NCBI GenBank assembly: GCA_038321775.1
Contig: JBBQFI010000013.1
Span: forward strand, 1 to 64,000
DNA: 64,000 bases
Direction of reading: 5' to 3'
From: JBBQFI01 sp038321775
GTDB lineage: Bacteria; Verrucomicrobiota; Verrucomicrobiia; Chthoniobacterales; UBA10450
The first letter of the stretch is position 1. Each line of letters starts with the position of its first letter. Below, piece by piece: positions 7,695 to 15,921 of the stretch. The position numbers and the translations under genes are program-made. The notes beneath the pieces are model-generated. The model was not told where the DNA came from, searched no databases, and saw nothing but the letters and a program-made list of their open reading frames with translations.

Positions 7695-8333
7695 TTATGG
7701 TTTTAAATTATTTAACTCAGGTCGCGGCTTAGAGCCAATAATGACAGTAACTTTAGGGCGCTCAGATTCTGGACCCATAAATCCACCTACCGCCGAGGAG
7801 CCAACTTTTACAGGCTCTCCAGAAAAATGTATTCCAGCCGAAGTAAAAGCCTTTTTGACTAGCTCTAGGTCGTCACCATCTCCATTAACTATTAATCCAA
7901 AGAAGATTGCTCCAACGTATGTGCGACTGCTAGAGAAGCCTTTCCAGTTTTTGAATCCTTCCGAAAGAAGATTCGAGAAATACGCAGCTTCTGGGTCATT
8001 TGCTACCGTATCAAACTGGACACTTGAAGGGTGCTTTGAAAGTATGTCTTGGAGAGTCTTGATTTGTTCGCTGGATAACGTTCTCCACGAAACAAGCGAT
8101 TTGATTCTTTCTGTCTCAAGTCGTGCGTCCGCAGCTTCTTTAGAGAGCTCTGCTGCGCGGTTATTTGTGTCGGCAATCTGGCGCGATTGCTCTTTATTGG
8201 ATCGGATGCCCGCGTACGTTGTTAATCCTGTTACCGCCCCCGCGCCCAATACAGCAATAAACGATGCCCATTGTAAGCATTCATACCAACGATCTACAAA
8301 TGGCCCCAACCATGACGAAATACTAGCTATCAT
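7695..8333 (-). CDS. Membrane-anchored coiled-coil protein, IS passenger gene
   Basis: The 212-aa product has one N-terminal membrane helix (about residues 22-43, LQWASFIAVLGAGAVTGLTT), then a charged coiled coil (EQSRQIADTNNRAAELSKEA and on to about residue 80), then a soluble alpha/beta domain. Motifs there include SSEQIKTLQDIL and KVTVIIGSKPRPE. No known enzyme signature was seen. It lies 80 bp downstream of the transposase on the same strand and inside the inverted repeats, so it travels with the element. Confidence 0.7.
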   Translation of the reverse strand: MIASISSWLGPFVDRWYECLQWASFIAVLGAGAVTGLTTYAGIRSNKEQSRQIADTNNRAAELSKEAADARLETERIKSLVSWRTLSSEQIKTLQDILSKHPSSVQFDTVANDPEAAYFSNLLSEGFKNWKGFSSSRTYVGAIFFGLIVNGDGDDLELVKKAFTSAGIHFSGEPVKVGSSAVGGFMGPESERPKVTVIIGSKPRPELNNLKP

Positions 8334-8413
8334 AGTGTTGATCTACGTTGTCGGCCTTGGAACGCTTATCGTAGTTTCTATCGCTCTGGCTGTTCATACG
8401 CATTGCGGGCCTC

Positions 8414-9379
8414 CTACCACGCCTCCGCCGGACAGGGGCCATCACCGCCCTCCGCAGCAATGAGCTTCGCATATTTCAATCCTTTGCCGACTACGCCACT
8501 CAGGGCCTTAACGAATCGCCCTTGGTCAGTGTCCTTACGCTCGTTAAACCGAAACGCTTGTTCATCGCAATATCTAAAAAGATGGAACGGCTCAACATTT
8601 ACATACGTTCCCTTGAGAGCGCGTTTGAACAGGGACCAGAAGTTTTCCAGCCCGTTAGTATGAACGTTGTCCTTAGCGTAGCACTCCAAGTGATCGATAA
8701 TGCGACGATCATAATCGTTCGACAAATCGTCATAGGACATAAGAGCATCGGTGCAAACGGTAGCGCCAGTCTCTACGTGGTCGCGAACATTACCGCAAAG
8801 TTCAGGACGACGGGTTGTCTTAACTACCTTCAAAACCACACGCGAGTTCTTATCGCCCTTCGTGCGCTCAAGGATGCCCTGAACTGGAGTTTTATTGATG
8901 CCAGCGTCTCCAACTCCTGTTCTGCGATTCTTGTGCATGAAGCGGGCCTTCGCGCCAATGTAGGTCTCATCCGCTTCGCAAGTGCCCTTGAACTTCCCGC
9001 TGATGCCCTGCTGCATCGCCAAACGAATACGCTGCAACATGAACCACGCTGTTTTCTGCGTCACGCCAAGCGCGCGATGAAGCTCGTAGGAGCTAATGCC
9101 ATTTTTGCAGTTGGACGTGAGCCACATCGCCGGAAGCCACTTGTCCAGACCGATGGCCGAATCTTCAAAGATCGTTCCAACTTTTACCGAAAACTTTTGC
9201 TTCGGATGCACGGTTTTGCATTTCCAAACTTTAGCGTTTTCAAGAAACGTCACCTTGTCCGAACCGCAGCGCGGACAGCGCACGCCTTTAGGCCAGCGTA
9301 TATCAACAAAGAAACGAAAAGCGTTCTCTGGATTGCTGAAATATTGAACCGCTTCGAGCAGTGTTTCAGGTGCGTTCAT
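8414..9379 (-). CDS. IS1595-family (ISXO2-like) DDE transposase
   Basis: The full-length product is 321 aa, the usual size. The N-terminal zinc ribbon has CPRCGSDKVTF and a paired Cys region (WKCKTVHPKQ). A helix-turn-helix region follows (SSYELHRALGVTQKTAWFML). The DDE/N catalytic core includes CEADETYIGAKA (first Asp), TVCTDALMSYDDL (second Asp) and the ISXO2 box HTNGLENFWSLFKRALKGTY with its conserved Asn and Glu. No frameshift or internal stop is present, so the enzyme looks active. Confidence 0.95.
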   Translation of the reverse strand: MNAPETLLEAVQYFSNPENAFRFFVDIRWPKGVRCPRCGSDKVTFLENAKVWKCKTVHPKQKFSVKVGTIFEDSAIGLDKWLPAMWLTSNCKNGISSYELHRALGVTQKTAWFMLQRIRLAMQQGISGKFKGTCEADETYIGAKARFMHKNRRTGVGDAGINKTPVQGILERTKGDKNSRVVLKVVKTTRRPELCGNVRDHVETGATVCTDALMSYDDLSNDYDRRIIDHLECYAKDNVHTNGLENFWSLFKRALKGTYVNVEPFHLFRYCDEQAFRFNERKDTDQGRFVKALSGVVGKGLKYAKLIAAEGGDGPCPAEAW

Positions 9380-9401
9380 GCGATGAATCTACACCCATGA
9401 A

Positions 9402-9426
9402 ACGGTCTGTCAAGTATATTATTACC
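9402..9426. repeat. Right terminal inverted repeat of the IS1595-family element
   Basis: The reverse strand begins GGTAATAATAT and ends GACCGT. It pairs with 7416-7440 and is followed by the duplicated GATGCAGC. Confidence 0.8.
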
Positions 9427-9434
9427 GATGCAGC
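9427..9434. repeat. Right target-site duplication (GATGCAGC)
   Basis: It is identical to 7408-7415. Confidence 0.85.
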
Positions 9435-9691
9435 GAACGCCTACCCGTAGCCCGCTCCACACTTTCCAGGATTAAACCATTCCACCAACGAGCCGCGCTC
9501 GCTTCCGGTAGGTGTCGCTGATTCTTCTCGTTAGGCCTTGAAACCGTGCGACCACGAAATCCATGGTTGACCCGTTTCGCTTCCATGTTCTTAATCGTTT
9601 GATGCATGGTGGTGTCGGACATTGTGAGTGCGAAACGGCCTAACGAGAATTCTGCGAAAGTTCGCGCGCGTTAAATAAACCGGCACCCACA

Positions 9692-10076
9692 CTAACGAAC
9701 CAAAGGAGAACGGTAATGACTATGCGGAAGGTCGAGTCCTCTATGTGCATACCCGGTAGCCTGCGCAAACACAAACGCCATCAAGCCAACAAAGAACGCC
9801 GTGAGCACAATAGCCGTCGCGAAAGGGAACCTAGGGGCGATGCGAGCACCGACCGCAATCATGGTGCCAGACACAAAGAGCGCGTCTGCGAATCTTTCTA
9901 ACGATTCAAGTGGCAAAGACTAGAGCAAGCCTTTGCCGTCCTCGGTGGTGATGATCGCCTCGCCAACACCGAAATGGTGAATGTACATCGCAGCCCAGTG
10001 CACCGGGAAAAGAACGATCACGCCCGGCTAAAAGAGCTCCCGGCAATACTGCGAGCCATCGAAGAATCTGCTTCAT
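9692..10076 (-). pseudogene. Small integral membrane protein, broken by a frameshift and a stop codon
   Basis: ATG 10076 opens MKQILRWLAVLPGALLAG. An extra G then shifts the frame. In the corrected frame the sequence continues VIVLFPVHWAAMYIHHFGVG to DGKGLL, meets an in-frame TAG, and resumes SLPLESLERFADALFVSGTM, AIVLTAFFVGLMAFVFA. That gives three hydrophobic helices in order, as expected for a small membrane protein of about 125 aa. Two independent lesions make decay more likely than sequencing error. Confidence 0.75.
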
Positions 10077-10117
10077 GGTCGTGTCTGGCGGTCGATTATG
10101 GCAATGGAAACCAGAAA

Positions 10118-10400
10118 TTATATGGCAACGACAGGGTCTAGGAAAGCCCAAGTGTCGCGCTTAAGATGAACAGGAATGAGCGGATTGAAAATAAGGGCAG
10201 TGATAACGAGCGCCCATGCCCAGCCGCTCTTGTGTGACTCTGCGGTTTGAAATGCCGCAAAGCTGCGACTGCGCAAACGATCCAACGCAGCAGAGTGTTA
10301 TAACATACGCATGGCGACCCAACGCTCCGATGAGCATCCCTGCCGCGACTAGCTTCGCCACGATACTGGCTGGATTATTGAGTTTCACGAGATGACGCAT
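10118..10400 (-). pseudogene. Small membrane protein upstream of the broken pair, with at least two frameshifts
   Basis: It begins MRHLVKLNNPASIVAKLVAA with a first helix (GMLIGALG). The continuation falls in a second frame (YNTLLRWIVCAVAALRHFKP) and then a third (SGWAWALVITALIFNPLIPV, HLKRDTW) to TAA at 10118-10120. The final W-A-W-x-L-x-IT-AL-FNP-IPVHL pattern is typical of a small bacterial membrane-protein family. At least one deletion and one 2-bp duplication separate the frames. It lies 42 bp from the second pseudogene, so the two once formed a unit. Confidence 0.7.
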
Positions 10401-10416
10401 CGGATTAGTCTAGGGC

Positions 10417-10548
10417 ATGGACATGTACAATCTCCGATCGATAGATGGCGGCTTCGAGGAAAGATTGCATTATATCGCGGAGCGCCTGAGATCGGTGGTC
10501 ACATCAGAATCGCAAAATTCGGGAAGTGACGATTCCAGGGTTCTTTAG
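10417..10548 (+). pseudogene. N-terminal fragment related to the MDTYEL family
   Basis: ATG 10417 opens MDMYNLRSIDGGFEERLHYI, then unrelated residues to a TAG (43 aa). The first 14 positions closely match MDTYELRTIDGGFE of the gene at 5006-5251, after which similarity is lost. It is probably a relic of the same family. It could also be a short live gene before the 10552 gene. Confidence 0.45.
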
Positions 10549-10551
10549 CAA

Positions 10552-10767
10552 ATGAAAAAATACGGCTTCTCATTTTCATGGAAACGAGCCTCAGGTCTCT
10601 CAACCCTTAAGGGACGTATCTCGCGCCGGACGGGAATCCCCCTAACGAGAAGCGGTCGGCAAAGAAAAGTTGGTCGCGCTTTAGGATGCTGTCTCATATT
10701 CACCGTCTTGGGAGGACCGATGGTCTTCGGGGCTGGTTTGGTTGTTCTCCGCTGGTATGTTAAATGA
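10552..10767 (+). CDS. Small conserved hypothetical protein (SFSWKRA type), phage-associated
   Basis: The 71-aa product begins MKKYGFSFSWKRASGLSTLK, followed by ISRRTGIPLTRSGRQRKVGR and a C-terminal hydrophobic helix (CCLIFTVLGGPMVFGAGLVV). I recognise the FSWKRA-G-x-K-ISR-TGIP-T-SGRQRK-G pattern as a widespread small protein in bacteria and phages, of unknown role. A TCGTTAGG site overlaps the middle (10641-10648 on the reverse strand). Confidence 0.65.
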   Translation: MKKYGFSFSWKRASGLSTLKGRISRRTGIPLTRSGRQRKVGRALGCCLIFTVLGGPMVFGAGLVVLRWYVK

Positions 10768-10837
10768 ATCAAGCTCGTCGTTGAGCATGTAGGAGTCTGG
10801 GATGTTCTCAGGTTTTGTGTTACACGCTATCTCTGTT

Positions 10838-12298
10838 TCACGGAGTTGGATTTGTATAGGTAATCGGAACCACGATTTCCCATGTTTTTCCAGGGACCGC
10901 CCGCCACTGCGCGAGCGTGTCCATGGTATTCCAGTCTAGAGGTCGATTCCCAGTGGATTCAACAGTCTCTACTAACTCAGCCTTGCCTTCCTCGTTAAAC
11001 GTTATCCTAAACCGTCCCGATCCTGTGACTAGCGCCTTACGAGCTGTGTAAGGATAAGTTGGTTGAGGCGCGTACACCAGTCTGGAACGGTGGCCCTGTT
11101 CCTGTTGCTCCAACTCTGCCACAGTTCGATCGGTTGAAACACGTTCTAAAGACAAGTGCTCTGCGCTTACCCAGCCTCGGTGGCCGTTGACCGATATTTC
11201 CTTCCAAATCGTTGCTCCATTAACGCTTCGACGAGCGCCGACAAGAAACCCGGTGGCATTTGCTGGAATCCGCTCGACAATCGGGTATTGCGAACCTGGC
11301 CCCGCCCGAACGTTTAGGTAGTCGCCTTTTGGGACCCCTACCACACTATAGGTAGCCAAAGCGGTCGCCGCCGGCGTGGCCTCAAGGACAGGACCCGATT
11401 CCAGATTAATGGTGTTCGGGTCTTGGACATTTCCACTGGGTTCGCCCAGTAATGTTCCCTGCTCATCAGAAAGCGAATCAGTAGCTGAATGCTCAGTGTT
11501 CGGAGATTTGGCGGAGACACGAGCATTCCAAGCATCTCGGTAATTACCGAGGACTTTGAGGTTGTACGTTTCAATCGCGGTGAACGATGTTTCTATTTGT
11601 TCCAATGTCATCCCTGGACGGGGGTGATACCAAAGGAATTTGGCGAACCATCGCTGAAGATCTTTGTCTCGACGAAACTCTGCCCCGTGGCGAGCATACA
11701 TTTCGTTGATTGCGTACCTTAGCTTCTCAAGCGGCCACGTTTGAAGGTTCCACGCCGTTAACACCTCTGTTCTTGTTTCCGGGTATCGTTCGCCTGGTAA
11801 TGCAATTGCTCTTGGTGGAGAGGGTTCCATTGGAGTTGTTGGCTCCGACGGATTTGGAAGTGGCGCAATCCCCAACGGGGCGTGTTCTATACCGGCGTCA
11901 TCATCGAGTGTCCCCGTATCGACTGCGGCTGAACTCGTTGATGCCCTGGCAGCAGGTGATGGCGACAGCAGCGCCGCCACGCTTTTATTCTGCTGAACTA
12001 GTGTTGGGTTAAATCGAACTATGACGATAAGAAGTACAGGAATAAGCAGTGCTGCGGCGACAAGCAGTATTAACATCGCCCGATGCCTCTCGCGGCCTGT
12101 CTTGGGACGTGATGGCACCGGCGGCGCGCCCGGAGTCGTGGCACGCAAACATTCTTCGCAGCCACTGACTCCCGCTGCAGGCTTGCCATGCGTCCTACAC
12201 CAAAGAATCCATGTATTACCTAAGCAGACCTCACACGGCCGTGGATCGTCCTTTGAGTATTCGGTACCGTCAGTTGGACATTTCTTTACAAGTTCCAT
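10838..12298 (-). CDS. Membrane-anchored zinc-ribbon, YARHG, SH3 and TonB-C domain protein; last gene of the phospho-signalling operon
   Basis: The 486-aa product is read from ATG 12298 (MELVKKCPTDGTEYSKDDPR). The N-terminal Cys clusters (CPTDG, CEVC, CEEC) form zinc ribbons. One membrane helix lies near residues 75-97 (AMLILLVAAALLIPVLLIVI), followed by a Pro/Ser-rich linker. A YARHG domain (LRYAINEMYARHGAEFRRDK), an SH3b domain (GDYLNVRAGPGSQYPIVERI) and a TonB C-terminal-like domain (YPYTARKALVTGSGRFRITF) come next. The sensor domains lie outside the membrane and the zinc ribbons in the cytosol. It overlaps the phosphatase gene by 29 bp. I infer it is the envelope sensor or output of the operon. 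Confidence 0.85.
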   Translation of the reverse strand: MELVKKCPTDGTEYSKDDPRPCEVCLGNTWILWCRTHGKPAAGVSGCEECLRATTPGAPPVPSRPKTGRERHRAMLILLVAAALLIPVLLIVIVRFNPTLVQQNKSVAALLSPSPAARASTSSAAVDTGTLDDDAGIEHAPLGIAPLPNPSEPTTPMEPSPPRAIALPGERYPETRTEVLTAWNLQTWPLEKLRYAINEMYARHGAEFRRDKDLQRWFAKFLWYHPRPGMTLEQIETSFTAIETYNLKVLGNYRDAWNARVSAKSPNTEHSATDSLSDEQGTLLGEPSGNVQDPNTINLESGPVLEATPAATALATYSVVGVPKGDYLNVRAGPGSQYPIVERIPANATGFLVGARRSVNGATIWKEISVNGHRGWVSAEHLSLERVSTDRTVAELEQQEQGHRSRLVYAPQPTYPYTARKALVTGSGRFRITFNEEGKAELVETVESTGNRPLDWNTMDTLAQWRAVPGKTWEIVVPITYTNPTP

Positions 12299-13538
12299 CG
12301 GGAGCGGAAACAGCGACTCTAGGTGAGCCATAGACACGGTCTATCAGGTCCGAGGGCACCGTGAGCTTGTGGACCTCAGGCATCGTGCCGGAATTCCATC
12401 GGGCGATGATTACCGGCTTCTCAAAAGATCCAGCAGACTCACCGTCCTGACGATAACACATGGTATTTATCGTTAGAACTGGATGCTTTTGATAGTGCTC
12501 AAAGAACTTGAATCTAGGATCAAGGTGGTCATGACCACGGATCATTCCGCCAATAGGTCGGTCCAGCAAACCGCCTAACTGACTGCAAAACGCGTCAAAG
12601 TCATCGATTCCTATTGAACAGCCACGACTGAATCTGTTTGGAATGCGTCTTCGGGCTGTCTCATGAAGTCGAATCCAAACGAAGTCTTGCAAAACGCCTT
12701 CTTGATTTAGGTCGTTCGTGGTATGAATTTTTGATTGTAGATCAGTGTGGGGAACCCCGCCGTGTGCTACGAGGAGTCCGTCAGGCATTACAATCGCGCG
12801 AGGAGATCGTCGAAAAAAGCTGATTGCCATTTCGGCTAAGTAACGCCAAGCGGACTCCGCTGGCGTCGAATTCAGCCATTCCGCGGCCTCGCTAGGTCGG
12901 ACCGCTGAGTCGAAGATTCCGTCGGGCGATTTACACAATCCTTCATCATGATTGCCCACGATGAAGCCAATTTTGTGTCCACTACGGCTGATTAGATCGA
13001 AAAAGCGATACAGAACTCGGCCGTGAAAGCTTCCTCGATCGAGTAAGTCGCCGAGAAAAAGTAACGTTGCGTTCGGATCCGTCTTACTGATGTATTGAAA
13101 AGCCACTTCAAGTGCGAGGATGTCGCTGTGTATGTCACCGATGAACCACACCGATCCGACTTCGGCTTTCGCTGGAATGACGACAAACCCGTCTGCTTTC
13201 GAGTTTCGCCATTGATCAAATGCGAGAAAATTCTTCTTTCCGAAAAATGTCTGACAATTGGCAACTAGTTTTTGGATATCGCAATCAGTCGGTTCATGAG
13301 AAATCAATCTCTCTATAGCCTCCCATACAGGCGCGTCTTTGCCCCACGTTATGTCTTTCTCCCTCAGTTCAATGTCGGGTACCCGCTGGAAACTGTATTG
13401 TGGAATCTGACCTTGCGACGCAGCAGGAGCTTCTGAAAGATTGCCTTCTGTGTAAAGGTATTCAGGATCCAGCGTTGGAGCCGGATCTGCAACCTCAGCA
13501 CTACTGACTGGAAGTTGCGGAGTAAGTTCCTCTGACAT
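12270..13538 (-). CDS. PPP-family metallophosphatase of the phospho-signalling operon
   Basis: The 422-aa product has the phosphoprotein-phosphatase metal motifs in order: WFIGDIHSDI (GDxH, ~residue 131), LLFLGDLLDRGSFHGRV (GDxxDRG), GFIVGNHDEG (GNHD), LLVAHGGVP (HGG) and GMIRGHDHLD (RGH). These place it with PP1/PP2A/PP2B-type Ser/Thr phosphatases rather than PP2C. The first ~110 residues are a divergent N-terminal extension. It starts 3 bp after the FHA gene stop and overlaps the downstream membrane gene. Its likely substrate is the kinase or the FHA/vWA proteins of this operon. Confidence 0.9.
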   Translation of the reverse strand: MSEELTPQLPVSSAEVADPAPTLDPEYLYTEGNLSEAPAASQGQIPQYSFQRVPDIELREKDITWGKDAPVWEAIERLISHEPTDCDIQKLVANCQTFFGKKNFLAFDQWRNSKADGFVVIPAKAEVGSVWFIGDIHSDILALEVAFQYISKTDPNATLLFLGDLLDRGSFHGRVLYRFFDLISRSGHKIGFIVGNHDEGLCKSPDGIFDSAVRPSEAAEWLNSTPAESAWRYLAEMAISFFRRSPRAIVMPDGLLVAHGGVPHTDLQSKIHTTNDLNQEGVLQDFVWIRLHETARRRIPNRFSRGCSIGIDDFDAFCSQLGGLLDRPIGGMIRGHDHLDPRFKFFEHYQKHPVLTINTMCYRQDGESAGSFEKPVIIARWNSGTMPEVHKLTVPSDLIDRVYGSPRVAVSAPDGTCKEMSN

Positions 13539-13540
13539 AG

Positions 13541-13927
13541 TTAAAAATCGATTTTAACCTTTATCGGAGCTTTGTCGGCTGCGATTGTGATGCGATCTCC
13601 GGTCGAAAGCGGAACACCACCTAACGGAACAACATTGCCATTAACTTGCGTCGGATTAACGGCATTAGGGTCTTGGGAAATCACCCATGCCGCACGTTTT
13701 TCACAACGGGTTAAATGGAATTGGCATTCTGCAGCATATCGAGCTTCATCGCCGACCACACGGCTCAGAAGGGACCTTCCTACAGGTGTATCGATATTCA
13801 TTCTTATGTCCGCGGCCCCTTCATTCGCCGCTAAGATAAGTCTACCAAAGCGAATAAACCCGCACATTCCACGACAGGATCGCTCGGCGTCTTCGTTTTC
13901 GGTCCCGCATCTTGAGCACTTCCACAT
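13541..13927 (-). CDS. Zinc-ribbon plus FHA-domain protein
   Basis: The 128-aa product begins with a four-Cys ribbon (MWKCSRCGTENEDAERSCRG, then MCGF). An FHA-like beta sandwich follows: GRSLLSRV, a core strand ECQFHLTRCEK, then NPTQVNGNVVPLGG and STGDRITIA. FHA domains bind phosphothreonine, so this is a probable reader of the adjacent kinase. The fold resembles the C-terminal domain of that kinase, suggesting shared ancestry. It lies 9 bp downstream of the kinase gene. Confidence 0.8.
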   Translation of the reverse strand: MWKCSRCGTENEDAERSCRGMCGFIRFGRLILAANEGAADIRMNIDTPVGRSLLSRVVGDEARYAAECQFHLTRCEKRAAWVISQDPNAVNPTQVNGNVVPLGGVPLSTGDRITIAADKAPIKVKIDF

Positions 13928-13936
13928 AACCTTGAA

Positions 13937-15151
13937 CTAAAGCTCGACTGTTAACGGAAGGACGGTCCGGCCACTTGCGCGACTGCCAATTTCAATCTTA
14001 TCTCCTCGGTTGAGACGGATAGGACGATCTAACGGCTTCTCATTGTACAGCGTAAAGTTCATGGTCTCGGGGCGAGGGACTAGCCACCATTCGCCATCAC
14101 GAGGTTCGAGCGTGAATTGATGATCGTCGGCAAAGCGCGATGCCTCGCCAAACTGCCGCAGCAGGTCCCTGCCGACACAAGCGGCAATGTTGAAAGACAG
14201 CGGGGTTCCTACCCCATTTGTTAGGCGGATCGTCCCCGCGCGGGCTACAACCTCGGTACTATCTGCTTGTCTTCCATTGAGCGCGAGATTGACTTCTTTA
14301 GCAGTTGGACGTTTCGCAGAGTCAAGCGTGAGACAACGTTGAAGAACCTCGGATAAGTATTTTGTCGCACTCTCTCTCGGCAGTGCACCCACAAGCTTTG
14401 GCATTGGCGGATCATTCGCCTTGATCTTTGCATAGTATTCTTCGTCGGTCTCAGCCGAAAAGGGATGGCCGGCGGCGAGCAATTCATACAGTATAATTCC
14501 GCAGGTAAAAATATCGGAAGCACGCTTTGGTACTTCTCCTCGTAAGTGTTCTGGCGAGAAATATCGCGGAGTGCCAACGTAAGCTGCGATGCCATTCCAC
14601 GGCGCATTGCGATCCGCCAAGACCGAAAAATCCATGTCAATTAGCTTGAGTTGGTAATGAGCCTCGATTGAAGGATCTATGATCATCTGAAGATTTGCGG
14701 GTTTTAGGTCACAATGCACGATCTTCGCCTCGTGAAGTTGGTGAATGCCGGCCATCATCACTTTCGCAAGAATTAGGCGTTGATTCCAAGAAAGAGAGGA
14801 AGGGTCCTTTCGAATCTTAGCTAGAACGGTTTCTAAATCGTGCCCGCCTTCGACGAACTCATAGACTTGAAAGAAGGTCGGAATGCCAAAGGTGTGGACG
14901 AAAGAGGCCACTTGCTTGACGCAGAATCTTTTCAGGCCCGGTTCGCGTGCTCTACGATTCAGTTCTTGTTGATACACAACGTAAGGGTGGAACCACTGCA
15001 CTGCCACGGCGGGAGATTTGTATGCTTTGAAGAATACTTTATCTCCTTCCGGAGAACGTGCCGAAAAAGACCACGCCATCGCGCCGGTGTTAAGATGCTG
15101 GATAAGCTTGTAACCCCCAATCTCGTCGCCCGCTTTCGGTACACGCGGCAT
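13937..15151 (-). CDS. Ser/Thr protein kinase with C-terminal FHA-like domain
   Basis: The 404-aa product has an N-terminal kinase fold (about 10-290). It shows the VFFKAYK lysine, IVHCDLKPANLQM catalytic loop, LIDMDFSVL in place of DFG, YFSPEH at the APE position, and SDIFTCGIILYELLAAGHPF. The glycine loop is unusual (LNTGAMAWSFSA, lacking the canonical three glycines). Residues ~305-404 form an FHA-like domain (CVGRDLLRQFGE, HQFTLEPRDGEWWLV, LNRGDKIEIG). It starts 3 bp after the second vWA gene. The arrangement recalls TerY-P kinase triads, but the phosphatase here is PPP rather than PP2C. Confidence 0.9.
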   Translation of the reverse strand: MPRVPKAGDEIGGYKLIQHLNTGAMAWSFSARSPEGDKVFFKAYKSPAVAVQWFHPYVVYQQELNRRAREPGLKRFCVKQVASFVHTFGIPTFFQVYEFVEGGHDLETVLAKIRKDPSSLSWNQRLILAKVMMAGIHQLHEAKIVHCDLKPANLQMIIDPSIEAHYQLKLIDMDFSVLADRNAPWNGIAAYVGTPRYFSPEHLRGEVPKRASDIFTCGIILYELLAAGHPFSAETDEEYYAKIKANDPPMPKLVGALPRESATKYLSEVLQRCLTLDSAKRPTAKEVNLALNGRQADSTEVVARAGTIRLTNGVGTPLSFNIAACVGRDLLRQFGEASRFADDHQFTLEPRDGEWWLVPRPETMNFTLYNEKPLDRPIRLNRGDKIEIGSRASGRTVLPLTVEL

Positions 15152-15154
15152 GAG

Positions 15155-15916
15155 CTACCTACCAGTAATTTTGGCTTCGACAGCGGTCCAGCCGGACTGA
15201 CCAAACAGGGCTCGATGGGCTGGACTTGTCGTCGTTAAGTTCTGTGGTTGCGAGACCGATACTGACTTTCCCATCTGCTCCAAAACCTTTCGGAAGTCTA
15301 CCGTTTGCAGTCCGTCTTCGGTACTTTGCACGACCTCATATTCACTGCCATCGGCGGCCGACAACTTGTCAAAAGCATCCGACGGGGGACCGACGAGGAA
15401 CAGTTTTACCTTGAGACTATGAATCTTGTCGATCAGTTCACCGATTTTCGCTACCTGCGATTCGACTTCTAGTCCTGTCTCTAGCGGTTCATCGGTCATA
15501 AGGATTACAACCCGATGACAAGCGCATTCTGCGCGCCATGGGTAGTCCAGTGCCAAATCCAAGGCAACAAATGAAGCTTCATCCCCAGAAACCTCGATGT
15601 TCTCGATCCCTCGAGCGAACTCCTCCAAATCACTCGTGAAAAAGCGTGTCGAAGTTTGGCTAGTATATAAACCGCGCGTTACGTCTGTTCCCGTACCGTA
15701 TAATGACCTTAATACGTAGACCGTTCCTTGTCCCCGCTGTCCGGTCCCTGCGCTGTAGGCGAGAAAATCAAATCGGACATCCCATTTTATTTGATTATTG
15801 GATCCAAGTCCACGCACGAAGCTTTGAATTTGGCGCTGTAGTGCCAAAAAACACGGCTTCATCGACGCGGAAGCATCGATACAGAAAACAACGTCGGCAG
15901 TTTGACGGCCTGGCAT
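15155..15916 (-). CDS. vWA-domain protein (TerY-like), second vWA gene
   Basis: The 253-aa product is read from ATG 15916; a TTG at 15925 would overlap the upstream stop. It is a single von Willebrand A domain with a complete MIDAS: FCIDASASM (DxSxS), SLYGTGTDVTRG (Thr) and VVILMTDEPLE (Asp). Length and layout match TerY-like vWA proteins, which pair with kinases and phosphatases in known ter-associated triads. It may be a phosphorylated scaffold. It is sandwiched between the first vWA gene and the kinase. Confidence 0.85.
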   Translation of the reverse strand: MPGRQTADVVFCIDASASMKPCFLALQRQIQSFVRGLGSNNQIKWDVRFDFLAYSAGTGQRGQGTVYVLRSLYGTGTDVTRGLYTSQTSTRFFTSDLEEFARGIENIEVSGDEASFVALDLALDYPWRAECACHRVVILMTDEPLETGLEVESQVAKIGELIDKIHSLKVKLFLVGPPSDAFDKLSAADGSEYEVVQSTEDGLQTVDFRKVLEQMGKSVSVSQPQNLTTTSPAHRALFGQSGWTAVEAKITGR

Positions 15917-15921
15917 TAGGG

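Larger units (their letters stand above)
7416..9426. mobile_element. IS1595-family insertion sequence with passenger genes, 2011 bp
   Basis: Inverted repeats of 25 bp flank the element. The left (7416-7440) and the right read in reverse (9426-9402) both begin GGTAATAATAT and end GACCGT, matching at 20 of 25 positions. Perfect 8-bp duplications GATGCAGC flank it. Inside are an ISXO2-type transposase (8414-9379), a 212-aa membrane protein (7695-8333) and a 56-aa protein (7483-7653), all on the minus strand. IS1595 elements with passenger genes are known; these passengers were not recognised. The intact duplication suggests a fairly recent insertion. Confidence 0.85.

Noticed and set aside
8336..8463. 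Small plus-strand membrane peptide with Pro-rich tail inside the IS
   Set aside because: It lies antisense to the transposase end, has no independent support, and overlaps the well-supported minus-strand frame.
9422..9622. 66-aa minus-strand frame just right of the IS
   Set aside because: It crosses the IS junction, has no recognisable family and low-quality composition.
7408..9700. Integron attC sites, because GTTAGGC/GCCTAAC resembles the attC core
   Set aside because: The motif is spread singly through core genes without the paired, inverted arrangement or a cassette array. No integron integrase is present.
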